Assembly (NCBI GenBank): GCA_963837325.1
Contig: CAWIMV010000002.1
Span: forward strand, 62,001 to 126,000
DNA from: CAVQKZ01 sp963837325
Lineage (GTDB): Bacteria > Actinomycetota > Actinomycetes > Mycobacteriales > Jatrophihabitantaceae
Length of the DNA stretch: 64,000 nucleotides
Reading direction: 5' to 3'
In this document: piece by piece, positions 33,849 through 42,341 of the stretch
How the letters are laid out: every line of letters begins with the position of its first letter
How positions within the stretch are numbered: the first letter of the stretch is position 1
Notes under the pieces: generated by a model
What the model saw: the letters and a program-made list of their open reading frames with translations, nothing else
Told to the model about the DNA's origin: nothing
Database searches by the model: none
Program-made: the position numbers and the translations under genes

Positions 33849-33870
33849 GCTGTCAGGGTAGCCTGACAGC
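33849..33870. promoter_or_regulatory. Perfect inverted repeat at HTH-PASTA start
   Basis: GCTGTCAGG (33849-33857), spacer GTAG, CCTGACAGC (33862-33870). It ends one base before the ATG of the next gene, so it is a likely operator rather than a terminator. There is no U-tract. Confidence 0.6.
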
Positions 33871-33871
33871 C

Positions 33872-34618
33872 ATGAGCAAGGGCAAAGGGCCGTGGCAGGA
33901 CGGGCGGCGGGCGTGGGAGCGCCTGAAGGGATGGCATCACGACGCGCCGTCGGCACTCCCCGGTCATCCGGACGACGGAGTGGACGCACTCGAAGCGCTG
34001 TCCGACGTGGGGCTGGTGCGACGGCTGCTGGACCAGGCCGAACTGGTTGCGGTGCGCACCGCCCGGCGCCACGGAAAATCCTGGGCCGAGATCGCCACGC
34101 GGCTGGGGGTCACCCGACAGTCAGCATGGGAACGGTGGCGTGACCTCGATGAGGTGGCGACGCCGTCGGTGGATGCGCCCGCGCCAAGTCTGGATGTCGT
34201 GTTGGACGTCGCGGCGGCCGACGTGGTGGAACGGGCCGGGCCGCCGCTCGAGGCCCGGGCCGAAGTCGCGGCCGAGACGCTCGAGTGGGCCATGCGCAAG
34301 CGGCGCCGCTCCAGCGTGGTTGTGCCGAATGTGATCGGAATGCAATGGGACGACGCGCGGCACGCCCTGCAGAACGTGGCTCTGGTCGCCGTCGGACCCG
34401 ACCCCGATGGTCCGCCATTGGGCGCGACGGGCTGGCCGCATGGTGTCGTGACCGATCAGAGCCCGGAATCCGGAGCCAAGATTTCCGCCGGCTCCGCCGT
34501 GACCCTGTGGATCGAGCGAGGGGGTGGGTCGGGCGTGCGCGAGCCCCGTCGTCCCAAGCCGGCCCCGAGGGCGGCACGGGGGATGCGGGACGAAGTCACC
34601 GACGAGGCTGTCGGCTGA
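33872..34618 (+). CDS. Cytoplasmic HTH protein with PASTA domain
   Basis: A 248-residue protein with no signal peptide and no membrane helix. Residues about 45-90 (LLDQAELVAVRTARRHGKSW then AEIATRLGVTRQSAWERW) form a helix-turn-helix. After a hydrophilic linker, residues about 148-215 form a PASTA domain: VVVPNVIGMQWDDARHALQN, ALVAVGPDPDGP and VVTDQSPESGAKISAGSAV. PASTA normally binds cell-wall muropeptide outside the cell in Ser/Thr kinases and PBPs, so a cytosolic copy joined to a DNA-binding domain is unusual. The inverted repeat just before the ATG suggests autoregulation. Function is not established. Confidence 0.8.
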   Translation: MSKGKGPWQDGRRAWERLKGWHHDAPSALPGHPDDGVDALEALSDVGLVRRLLDQAELVAVRTARRHGKSWAEIATRLGVTRQSAWERWRDLDEVATPSVDAPAPSLDVVLDVAAADVVERAGPPLEARAEVAAETLEWAMRKRRRSSVVVPNVIGMQWDDARHALQNVALVAVGPDPDGPPLGATGWPHGVVTDQSPESGAKISAGSAVTLWIERGGGSGVREPRRPKPAPRAARGMRDEVTDEAVG

Positions 34619-34621
34619 CTG

Positions 34622-34792
34622 TCAACGGGTCCGGGCGGTCGAGCGACGACCGCGCCGGAACGCCCCACCCAGGATCGTGAGCAGGAACGCGAGGCACGCG
34701 ATCAGGAACAGCCAGAACAACCCGTGCACCACAAATCCGATGATGCCGATGATGATCCAGATGATGATCAGCGCGAGCAGGAACGCAACCAT
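34622..34792 (-). CDS. 56-residue hydrophobic membrane peptide
   Basis: ATG 34792 to a TGA at 34622 encodes 56 residues: FLLALIIIWIIIGIIGFVV, then WLFLIACLAFLLTILGG and a basic tail RRGRRSTARTR. It has two membrane helices and resembles the small hydrophobic proteins common in actinobacteria (function unknown). The stop codon of the PRC-barrel gene is 3 bases upstream of its start, so the two form an operon. It is shorter than usual gene-finding limits. Confidence 0.7.
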   Translation of the reverse strand: MVAFLLALIIIWIIIGIIGFVVHGLFWLFLIACLAFLLTILGGAFRRGRRSTARTR

Positions 34793-34794
34793 GG

Positions 34795-35151
34795 TTATCG
34801 CCTTCCGAGGCGGCGCTCGCCAGTAGCGCCCGGTTGGTAGACCAGTCCGTAGTGGGCAAAGACGGCCGGCTCATCTGCGGCCGCGAGCTCCCCGTCGGTC
34901 TCGATGGCCGGGGCGTCCTTGACCAGCTTCTTGTCCGCACGCACCCGGACGTGCTTAGGCGCGACGGTCGCGCCGCCCAAGGGCACGAACACCAGCCGGT
35001 GCCGGCCGACGATCCCGACCTTGACCGTGGCGAAGACGGGCACCTCGCTAGCAGTGTCGAAGTAGACGGCCTCCAGCGAGCCGATCTTCGCACCGTCTCC
35101 GTCGACCACGTCGTGGTCACGCCAATCGCGGATGTCCTCGGCTTCGAACAC
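34795..35151 (-). CDS. PRC-barrel domain protein
   Basis: A 118-residue protein. IRDWRDHDVVDGDGAKIGS followed by LEAVYFDTASEVPVFATVK is the PRC-barrel signature. The second half, VFVPLGGATVAPKHVRVRAD and DEPAVFAHYGL, is the usual extension of actinobacterial single-domain members. Such proteins bind partners or RNA through the barrel; no specific role is known. It is followed at once by a small hydrophobic protein gene. Confidence 0.85.
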   Translation of the reverse strand: MFEAEDIRDWRDHDVVDGDGAKIGSLEAVYFDTASEVPVFATVKVGIVGRHRLVFVPLGGATVAPKHVRVRADKKLVKDAPAIETDGELAAADEPAVFAHYGLVYQPGATGERRLGRR

Positions 35152-35242
35152 GTATTGCCCCTTCTCGCAGCGTCATCCGTCGACGTACCCAGCGGGACCG
35201 GCCGCTAATCCCCCGAGGCGTCGACACACTCGACGGACGCAC

Positions 35243-36277
35243 TCAGGCGAGTAGGCGTCGGCGACTGATCAGCGTTTGCAGCAACACCACGACAGCCAGG
35301 AACGCGCCGTTGACGAGGTCCGACGCCGACGAGCCGTACTTGGACAGATGCACACCGATCAAGTTCTGGATCACCGCAAGCAGTAGCACGCCCGACGCGG
35401 TGCCAGTGATGGAGCCCGCGCCACCGGTGAGCAGCGTCCCGCCGATGATGACTGCCGCGATCGCCGCGAGCTCGTAGCCCACCCCGATGTTGGTGATACC
35501 GGCCTCGAGGCGCGAGGCGTTCAACATTCCGGCGCCGCACGCGAGCACGCCCGACAGCATGTACACGAGCACTTTCGTCCGGGCCACGGGCAACCCCATG
35601 AGCATCGCGGCGTTCTCGTTGCCGCCGATCGCGAACAGGGCCTGCCCGAACCGCGTGCGGACGAGGAGTACCGCGCCGAGCCCGAACAGCACGACGGCGG
35701 TGAGGATCGGGCGCCAGGTGCCATCGCCCAGGGCGAGGAACGCCGAGCCCTTGGGGACGTGGTTGGTCTTCGAGCCTTCGTTGGTCATCGCCTGCAACAT
35801 TCCGCGGGCGAACAGCAGGCCGGCCAGGGTGACGATGAACGGCGCGAGCCGCGCGTAGCCGATGAGCAGCCCTTGTACGGCACCGATGGCGAGACCGACC
35901 GCGAGCGGTAGCACGATCGCGATCACGGCGCCGCCGTGGTTCGCGCCCCAGCCGGCGAGGACGCCGCCGAGTGCGAAGACCGATCCGACCGACAGGTCGA
36001 TGCCTTTGGTGATGATCACGAACGTCATGCCCAGCGCCAGCAGGGAGGTGTAGGCGTTGCCGACGGCGATGCTCTTGAAGTTGTCGGTAGAGGCGAAGCC
36101 GCTGGAGAAGATGCAGGCGCCGACGAAGACGAGCACGAGGACGACGAAGCCGCCTTGCTCCTGCACGAACGCCGTCAACCGCTCACCGCGCCGGGCGTTC
36201 TCAGCCTCGACGGCAGCCCCTCCGGCCGGCAGCGGCTCGGCGTCCGCTGGCTTGCTCAGGCTCACCCGCTCGCTCAT
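35243..36277 (-). CDS. Sugar ABC transporter permease (RbsC/YtfT-like)
   Basis: A 344-residue inner-membrane permease of the carbohydrate uptake 2 (CUT2) family. It has about ten hydrophobic helices and the conserved blocks MTFVIITKGIDLSVGSVFAL, GRGMLQAM-type region (LAGLLFARGMLQAMTNEG), FAIGGNENAAMLMGL and AVIIGGTLLTGGAGSITGT. ATG 36277 overlaps the stop of the second permease (ATGA). It is the last gene of a four-gene importer operon (binding protein, ATPase, two permeases). The paired permeases resemble the galactofuranose-type YtfT/YjfF arrangement. Confidence 0.93.
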   Translation of the reverse strand: MSERVSLSKPADAEPLPAGGAAVEAENARRGERLTAFVQEQGGFVVLVLVFVGACIFSSGFASTDNFKSIAVGNAYTSLLALGMTFVIITKGIDLSVGSVFALGGVLAGWGANHGGAVIAIVLPLAVGLAIGAVQGLLIGYARLAPFIVTLAGLLFARGMLQAMTNEGSKTNHVPKGSAFLALGDGTWRPILTAVVLFGLGAVLLVRTRFGQALFAIGGNENAAMLMGLPVARTKVLVYMLSGVLACGAGMLNASRLEAGITNIGVGYELAAIAAVIIGGTLLTGGAGSITGTASGVLLLAVIQNLIGVHLSKYGSSASDLVNGAFLAVVVLLQTLISRRRLLA

Positions 36278-37239
36278 CGCCCGCTCCGTCCGCGCGCGGC
36301 CCACACGGCGACGATGATGATGGCGGCCTCTACCATCTGCTCGTACGACGCCTTGATGTCGTGCTGGATGAGCGTGGCGGCGATCAGTTGCATCAACACC
36401 GCGCCGGCGACCGTGCCGATGACCCTAACCCGGCCGCCGCTCAGTGGCGTGCCGCCGACCACGACGGCGGTGATCGCGCTGAGCTCGTAGTTCAGACCGT
36501 AGTTGGCCGGGTCGGCGTAGCCGCCGTTCCCGACGATGAGGATCCCGGCCATCGCGGCGAAGACGCCGGACAGCACGTACACCGTCATCAGAACCCGGCG
36601 TACCGGCAGCCCGGCCAGCGCGCTCGCCTCCCGGTTGTCGCCGATCGCCACCAGCTGCCGGCCGAACGTCGTGCGCCCGACCAGGAATGCGACCCCGGCA
36701 ACCAGGACAGCGGCAATCCAGGCCATTTGCGGGATGCCCAACCAGTTCGCCACACCGAGGTTGTCGATGAAGCTGTTCGTCACGGTCTTCGCGGACGCTC
36801 CATTGAGGATCACTGCGAAGCCGCGCAGGCCGATCATCAGCGCCAGTGTTGCGACGATGGGTTGCACGCCCGCGAACGCGACGAGGCTGCCGCTGACGAT
36901 GCCCGATAGCGCACCGGCGATCAGGGCCGTGCCAATCGCGGCGAAGGCCCCGTAACCCAAGTACAGCGGGATCGCCGCGGCTGCGAGTGCAATGACCGCG
37001 CCCACGGACAGGTCGATGCCTTCCGTGCCGATGACCAGCGCCATCCCGAGCGCGACGATCAGGACCGGAACAGCCTGGTACAGCTGCACCCGCAGGTTCG
37101 AGACAGTGAGGAAGTTGTCGGTGGCGCCGGCGTTCACTGCGAGCAGCACGAGGATCGCGACGTAGACGCCGTAGTCCTGCAGCAGCGACCGGGCTCGGTC
37201 CATGTCGAACGCGCGACGGCCGACCGCGACCTCACTCAT
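36274..37239 (-). CDS. Sugar ABC transporter permease (second subunit)
   Basis: A 321-residue CUT2 permease. It shows ALGMALVIGTEGIDLSVGAVI, ALMIGLRGFAVILNG, LVAIGDNREASALAGLPV and ITAVVVGGTPLSGGRVRVIG. It overlaps the ATPase gene upstream by 8 bases and the other permease by 4. Two different permease genes imply a heterodimeric channel, unlike the RbsC homodimer. The substrate is probably a pentose or hexose (or a furanose form), but the sequence does not decide which. Confidence 0.93.
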   Translation of the reverse strand: MSEVAVGRRAFDMDRARSLLQDYGVYVAILVLLAVNAGATDNFLTVSNLRVQLYQAVPVLIVALGMALVIGTEGIDLSVGAVIALAAAAIPLYLGYGAFAAIGTALIAGALSGIVSGSLVAFAGVQPIVATLALMIGLRGFAVILNGASAKTVTNSFIDNLGVANWLGIPQMAWIAAVLVAGVAFLVGRTTFGRQLVAIGDNREASALAGLPVRRVLMTVYVLSGVFAAMAGILIVGNGGYADPANYGLNYELSAITAVVVGGTPLSGGRVRVIGTVAGAVLMQLIAATLIQHDIKASYEQMVEAAIIIVAVWAARGRSGR

Positions 37240-38773
37240 CGACGAGTCCCTCCCCGCTCGGCGCGGCCGCCAGGGCCTCCATCAGCGCATCCTCGCTGAC
37301 CTGGTCGCCCTCCAGTTCTCCGACGACCCGTCCTTCTTTCAGCACCATCACCCGGTCGGACCCTTCGATGAGCTCGTCCAACTCGGAGGAGATCAGCACA
37401 ACGCCGAGTCCTTCTTGCGCGAGCTCGTTGATGACGGCCTGCACCTCGGCCTTGGCGCCGACGTCGATGCCGCGCGTCGGTTCGTCCAATAGCAGCAACT
37501 TCGGGTTGAGGCACAACCAGCGAGCGAGCATGACCTTCTGCTGGTTGCCGCCGGAAAGCTCACCAACCGTCTGCTCCGGGCTCGAAGCCTTGATCTGTAG
37601 CCTCTTGATGAAGTACTCGACGATCTCGTCTTGCTTGGCCCGGTTGACCAGTCCAGCCCGGGAGATCCGCGGCAGGGCGGCAAGCACGATGTTCTCGCGC
37701 ACCGACAAGCCCGGAATGATGCCTTCACTCTTGCGGTCTTCGGGCAGCATTGCCGCTCCGGCCCGGATTGCGGCCGCAGTGGAGTTGCGGCGTACCGGCT
37801 TGCCGCCGATCTCGACCTGGCCGCCATCGGTATGCAACGCGCCGACGATGGCTTTGGCCGTCTCGCTGCGACCAGCGCCGAGCAGGCCGCCTAGTCCCAC
37901 CACCTCCCCCGGACGCACATCGACGGAGACGTCGTCGATACGACGCCGGCTGCTCAGGTGGCTGGCCCGGAGTACCGGAGCGCCGGTAGCCCGGTCGTGG
38001 GAACTGAACTCGGTCGTTCCGGAACTCTCCACCTTTGCCATGTCGCGGCCAAGCATCAAGGACACCAGCCGCAATCGGTCGACCTCTGACATGGGCGACT
38101 CGTGCACGACCCGCCCGTCGCGCATGACCGTCACTCGGTCGCAGATGCGGAACAACTCATCGAGGCGGTGGCTGACGTACACGATTGCGATGCCCTGGTC
38201 GCGTAGCCGCTCGATCACCCGGAACAACGTCTCGACTTCGCGCTGCTCCAGCGAGGACGTCGGCTCGTCCATGATCACGACCCGCGCGTCGATCTGTACC
38301 GCTCGGGCGATCGCCACCATCTGCTGCGCGCCGAGCCCGAGCTCACGCAGTGGTCGTCCGACGTTCACGTCGACGCCGTATTCGCGCAGGATGCGGCGGG
38401 CGTCGCGCTTCATGCGCGTCGAATCGATGATTCCGAGCCGCCGAGGCTCACGATTGAGGAAGAGGTTGCGGGCGACACTCATCAACGGCACCAGGTTGAT
38501 CTCCTGGTAGATCGTGGAGATGCCGGCCTGCTGTGCGGCGAGTGGGCTGGCGAACTGCACCCGCTCGCCGTTGAGCCGGATCTCACCGGAGTCGGCCTCG
38601 TAGACACCGGTGGCGACCTTGATCAGCGTGGACTTGCCGGCGCCGTTCTCGCCGACAAGGGCATGCACCTCGCCGGCACGCAGCCCGAGGCTGACATCGC
38701 GGAGCGCCTGCACACCGGTGAACGACTTGGATACCCCGACGATGTCGAGGACGTGGTCCGAACCGTTCCCCAT
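37232..38773 (-). CDS. Sugar ABC transporter ATP-binding protein
   Basis: A 513-residue double-ATPase of the RbsA/MglA/YtfR type. The first cassette has Walker A GENGAGKSTLIKV, the signature region ELGLGAQQMVAIARAVQ and Walker B VVIMDEPTSSL. The second has GLGGLLGAGRSETAKAIVG (the degenerate Walker A typical of these proteins), signature ELSGGNQQKVMLARWLC and Walker B LLLLDEPTRGIDVG. It energises the importer formed with the two downstream permeases. The start is ATG 38773. Confidence 0.95.
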   Translation of the reverse strand: MGNGSDHVLDIVGVSKSFTGVQALRDVSLGLRAGEVHALVGENGAGKSTLIKVATGVYEADSGEIRLNGERVQFASPLAAQQAGISTIYQEINLVPLMSVARNLFLNREPRRLGIIDSTRMKRDARRILREYGVDVNVGRPLRELGLGAQQMVAIARAVQIDARVVIMDEPTSSLEQREVETLFRVIERLRDQGIAIVYVSHRLDELFRICDRVTVMRDGRVVHESPMSEVDRLRLVSLMLGRDMAKVESSGTTEFSSHDRATGAPVLRASHLSSRRRIDDVSVDVRPGEVVGLGGLLGAGRSETAKAIVGALHTDGGQVEIGGKPVRRNSTAAAIRAGAAMLPEDRKSEGIIPGLSVRENIVLAALPRISRAGLVNRAKQDEIVEYFIKRLQIKASSPEQTVGELSGGNQQKVMLARWLCLNPKLLLLDEPTRGIDVGAKAEVQAVINELAQEGLGVVLISSELDELIEGSDRVMVLKEGRVVGELEGDQVSEDALMEALAAAPSGEGLVDE

Positions 38774-38866
38774 CTCATCCGCGCTCTCGTTCGTGGCTGC
38801 CAGGACGAGTGCCGGCCGGGCGACTCAGCAGAGCCGCCCGGCCAGACTCGTGGTGAGGTTGCTGGG

Positions 38867-39970
38867 TCAGTAGACGTCGCCATTCTTCAGCGCGTCGGCC
38901 GCGTTGTCCTTGGTGAAGTGGTGGTCCTTGATGATCACCTTTGTCGGCGTGCCCTGGCTTCCGTAGAAGTCCTGCAGGCCTTTGAAGGCGAGCGGGCCGA
39001 AGCGCGGGTTGGTCTCGATGTCGGAGTACATGATGCCGTCGGCAACATTCTGGACCGCATCGTGGATGCCGTCGATCGACACGATCTTGATGTCTTTGCC
39101 GGGCTTCTTGGTCGCGGCCCGCATAGCCTGGATGGCCCCCAGGGCCATCGTGTCGTTCTCGGCGTACAGGCCGGCAATGTTCGGGTGGCTTTGCAGGAGT
39201 TGGGCCATGACCTTCTGACCGGTGGCCTGGTCGAAGTTCGCCGTCTGCGACGCGACGATCTTCATGTTCGGGTACTTGGCTTTGAGCTCCTGGTTGAAGC
39301 CGTTGGTGCGTTCGGCGGCAACATTGTTGCCCGAGGTGCCCTGAAGGACGACGACGTCGCCCTTGCCGTCCAACGCCTGACCGAGGTCATCGGCCGCGAT
39401 CTTGGCCTGGCCGGTGAAGTCGGACCCGATGAACCCGATGAAGTCGCTGCAGGCAGTCCCGTTGACCGTGCGGTCGATCGTCAGGACCGGGATGTGCTTG
39501 GCCTTGGCCTGCGCCAGCGACGGCGCGACGCCGGCGTTTTCCGGTGCGACGATCAGGGCCTTCGCTCCCTGGGCGATCATGTCCTCGATATCGGTGTTCT
39601 GCTGGGAAATGTTGCCGTTGGCATTGCGCTGGATGAGGTGCACCCCGAGCTTCTTGGCTTCCGCGGTGATCGACTTGCTCTCGGTGTCGCGGAACGGGTT
39701 GCTGGTCGACTCCGATTGGGAGAAGCCGATCTTGGCGGTCTTGAGGTCCAGTTTGGGCGCGCCGTACTTGGTGGAGGTGCAGGCCGATCCGGCGCCGGCC
39801 GACCCGGACACGACTTCTTGCTGACCGCCGGTGCCGCTGCCTCCGCCGGGCGATGCCCCGCCTGAGTTGTTCGCGCTCTTGGAACAAGCCGTGGACAGCA
39901 ACGCTGCGGCGATCAACGCGCTACCGGCGACGATGACGCCTGGCGGCCGGCGTCGGTGGGTGAGGACCAT
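38867..39970 (-). CDS. Sugar-binding lipoprotein of ABC importer
   Basis: A 367-residue periplasmic-binding-protein-like lipoprotein (peripla_BP_4 fold). ATG 39970 gives a signal peptide with lipobox LLSTAC and a Gly/Ser linker. The mature protein has KIGFSQSESTSNPFRDTES, DIEDMIAQGAKALIVAPEN, IPVLTIDRTVNGTACSDFIG, FIGSDFTGQAKIAADDLG and IAGLYAENDTMALGAIQAM. This pattern is close to the galactofuranose-binding protein YtfQ and unlike RbsB. It is the first gene of the importer operon. The upstream gap contains an AT-rich patch, CATATTTCGATCAGATATC (40084-40102), that may be the promoter/operator. Confidence 0.92.
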   Translation of the reverse strand: MVLTHRRRPPGVIVAGSALIAAALLSTACSKSANNSGGASPGGGSGTGGQQEVVSGSAGAGSACTSTKYGAPKLDLKTAKIGFSQSESTSNPFRDTESKSITAEAKKLGVHLIQRNANGNISQQNTDIEDMIAQGAKALIVAPENAGVAPSLAQAKAKHIPVLTIDRTVNGTACSDFIGFIGSDFTGQAKIAADDLGQALDGKGDVVVLQGTSGNNVAAERTNGFNQELKAKYPNMKIVASQTANFDQATGQKVMAQLLQSHPNIAGLYAENDTMALGAIQAMRAATKKPGKDIKIVSIDGIHDAVQNVADGIMYSDIETNPRFGPLAFKGLQDFYGSQGTPTKVIIKDHHFTKDNAADALKNGDVY

Positions 39971-40122
39971 GCGGGGGTCAACTCCTTCTCGTGCGGCCCG
40001 CGAGGCGCACGGTTCGGGCGGGTGGGAAACGCGGGATGGCACGGTAAAAGTGAACGACCTCAAACAGCAACCGTCAAGACCTAACATATTTCGATCAGAT
40101 ATCGAGGGCCCGCGCAATGCCG

Positions 40123-40971
40123 TCAGCCCATGACGAGGCCTTCGATGTCGTGTTTCTGGGTGATCGGGGTCAACTCGTCGACGATCGGGCAGCGCAGGTG
40201 CCGCCGCAGCGTGTCGGGTAGGGATTCCCAGTACTGCCGGGTGACGGCCAGGTCGTGGTGTTCGGCGTTGTTGGCCTCCGGTCCGTCCACCCCGAGGACC
40301 ACCACCGGACGAAGCTTGTCCGAGTGGTTTTGGGTACCCCGGTGAATGGTCAGCGCCGAGCGGGCCGAGATGTCACCCATCGACGGGTACTTGCGCACGG
40401 CCCGCTGCTCGTAGCGCTCGTAGTAGGACTCGGGCGGGAACATCCCGTGATCGAACTCCGGGCTGTCGTCGAACTGGGTGCCGAGTGCAATCTCGAACGG
40501 GCCCATGTCCTCGGTGGTGTCCACCGTGGTGATGTTGAAGGCCAGCGACGTCAGGCGGCGCTCGTCGCGCGTCTCCGGCGGGGACGGGAAGTCGCGGTGC
40601 CACGGCTGATACACCGCTCCCGGGAACGGGATGTCGAAACCGATTTCCACGATGTTGTACTCGGGACCGAGAACCGCCTCGCTCACAATGCGCACCCACG
40701 GGTGGTTGGCGAGTTCGACGAAGCCGCGGAACGCCTCGGGATGCACCTCGACGTACCACCGGTTCGGGCCACGGCCGACCGCACCGTTCTCACGGGAGCG
40801 GGCCTCGTCGAACGCGGCCAACACGTCCTGGTCTAGTTCCTCGACCCATTCCCGCGAAAACGCGCCCTTGAGCGCGGTGATGCCGTCGGTGTACAGGTCA
40901 CGCACGATGGGCTCGGTGTCGTAGTCACTGTCGGGCACCGGGAAGGACGGAAGGGTTTCCTTGGTGGTCAT
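40123..40971 (-). CDS. PhyH-family Fe(II)/2-oxoglutarate dioxygenase
   Basis: A 282-residue dioxygenase. The metal triad is visible as HxD in YQPWHRDFPSPPETRD and a distal His in SALTIHRGTQNHSD, with the 2-oxoglutarate Arg a few residues on (KLRPVVVLG). Such enzymes hydroxylate lipids, small molecules or natural-product intermediates; the substrate here is unknown. ATG 40971 is chosen; longer starts add unrelated residues. It lies just upstream of the importer operon on the same strand, so it may act on the imported compound. Confidence 0.88.
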   Translation of the reverse strand: MTTKETLPSFPVPDSDYDTEPIVRDLYTDGITALKGAFSREWVEELDQDVLAAFDEARSRENGAVGRGPNRWYVEVHPEAFRGFVELANHPWVRIVSEAVLGPEYNIVEIGFDIPFPGAVYQPWHRDFPSPPETRDERRLTSLAFNITTVDTTEDMGPFEIALGTQFDDSPEFDHGMFPPESYYERYEQRAVRKYPSMGDISARSALTIHRGTQNHSDKLRPVVVLGVDGPEANNAEHHDLAVTRQYWESLPDTLRRHLRCPIVDELTPITQKHDIEGLVMG

Positions 40972-41057
40972 GTGACTGCTCCTCCGCGAAACGAGACGCT
41001 CTGACCCCTTGAGTCTGCAACGGCCCGCGTCCAGATGCACGCAATGTTCGCTGGCCG

Positions 41058-42341
41058 TCAGCCTGCAGCGACGTCGGAGTAGGCGATTTCCGGGTCGGCC
41101 AGGCGATCCGTATCGACAACCGTCCCCGAATTGATCAAGGGTTTGACGGCATCGACGACGTCCCACACGTTCACGTTCATGGCCGCCTTGATGCGGTTGG
41201 CGTCATCCAGCCAGAAGGCCACGAACTCTCGCGCGGCGAGATCGCCCCGGACCAGAATGTGCGTGTCGACGCCGCGCGGGACATAGCCGATGTATTCCAT
41301 CCCCAGGTCGTACTGGTCGCTGAAGAAGTACGGCAGTTCGGTATAGACGGCATCGCTGCCGGTCGACCCCAGCATCGCGTTGACGGCCACCGCGGGTTGG
41401 TTCAACGCTGTCGCCCAATGCTCCACTCGTACTCGGGTGGCTAGGAGCGGGTGTTCGTGGTTGGCGATGTCGCCCACTGCGTAAACGTCCGGATCGCTGG
41501 TGCGCAACGACGCGTCGACGAGCACGCCGTTGTCAGTTGCGAGTCCAGCGGCTTCGGCGAGCGAGATGTTGGGCGCCACACCCACCCCGACGACAACTGC
41601 GTCGGCCGGGATCGCGGTTGCGTCACCGAGCCGGATGCCAGAGGCCCGTCCGTGGTCGAGAACGATCTCCTCGATGGTGGCGCCGAAACGCAGGTGCACC
41701 CCGTTGTCGGCGTGCAGATCGGCGAATACCTGGCCCAACTGCCGGCCCAGCACGCCCAGCAGCGGCACTTCGGACGCTTCGATGATGGTGACGTCGGTGC
41801 CGGCCCGACGTGCGGCGGCGGCGACCTCCAGGCCGATCCAGCCGGCGCCGATGACGACGAGCCGGCGATCGACTCCGAACGTCGTCCGGACGTGGTCGGA
41901 ATCGGCGTGGCTGCGCAGGTAGTGCACGTTGTCGGCGTCCGCCCCTGGGACGGATAGCCGGCGCGGTGTGGCGCCGGTGGCGAGCAGCAGCTTCGTGTAG
42001 GTCAGCGTGGTGCCGTCGTCGACCGTGACGGTATGGGCCGCGGGATCGAACGACGTCGCCGTCGTCGACAGCCGCAGGTCGATGTCGTGTTCTGCGTACC
42101 AGTCGACGGGGTGCACCACGGCATCCTCGAATGCAGCGTCGCCGGCCAGGTAAGCCTTGGACAGGGGCGGTCGCTCGTACGGCACATCGGCCTCACTGCC
42201 GAGCAGGGTGACCGGCCCCGCGAACCCCGAGCTCCGTAACGCCTCCGCCGCCTTGGCTCCGGCGAGACCTCCGCCGATGATGACGATGCGCGCCTGCGCC
42301 GACGGGCGATCGGCCGGTGCGGCGCCCAGGTCAGCAGCCAT
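41058..42341 (-). CDS. FAD/NAD(P)-dependent ferredoxin-reductase-like enzyme
   Basis: A 427-residue two-dinucleotide-binding flavoprotein of the rubredoxin/putidaredoxin reductase type. The FAD motif is IVIIGGGLAGAKAAEALRS then YERPPLSKAYL, the NAD motif is RLVVIGAGWIGLEVAAAAR, and SDPDVYAVGDIANHEHPLL is the second FAD motif. The C-terminal reductase domain follows. These enzymes pass electrons from NAD(P)H to a ferredoxin serving an oxygenase. ATG 42341 is chosen (longer starts overlap folE more). It overlaps the end of the folE-like gene by 11 bases, so the two are coupled. Confidence 0.92.
   Translation of the reverse strand: MAADLGAAPADRPSAQARIVIIGGGLAGAKAAEALRSSGFAGPVTLLGSEADVPYERPPLSKAYLAGDAAFEDAVVHPVDWYAEHDIDLRLSTTATSFDPAAHTVTVDDGTTLTYTKLLLATGATPRRLSVPGADADNVHYLRSHADSDHVRTTFGVDRRLVVIGAGWIGLEVAAAARRAGTDVTIIEASEVPLLGVLGRQLGQVFADLHADNGVHLRFGATIEEIVLDHGRASGIRLGDATAIPADAVVVGVGVAPNISLAEAAGLATDNGVLVDASLRTSDPDVYAVGDIANHEHPLLATRVRVEHWATALNQPAVAVNAMLGSTGSDAVYTELPYFFSDQYDLGMEYIGYVPRGVDTHILVRGDLAAREFVAFWLDDANRIKAAMNVNVWDVVDAVKPLINSGTVVDTDRLADPEIAYSDVAAG

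Noticed and set aside
33849..33870. Palindrome as terminator of the lyase gene
   Set aside because: No U-tract follows on the plus strand and it touches the next start codon, so an operator is more likely.
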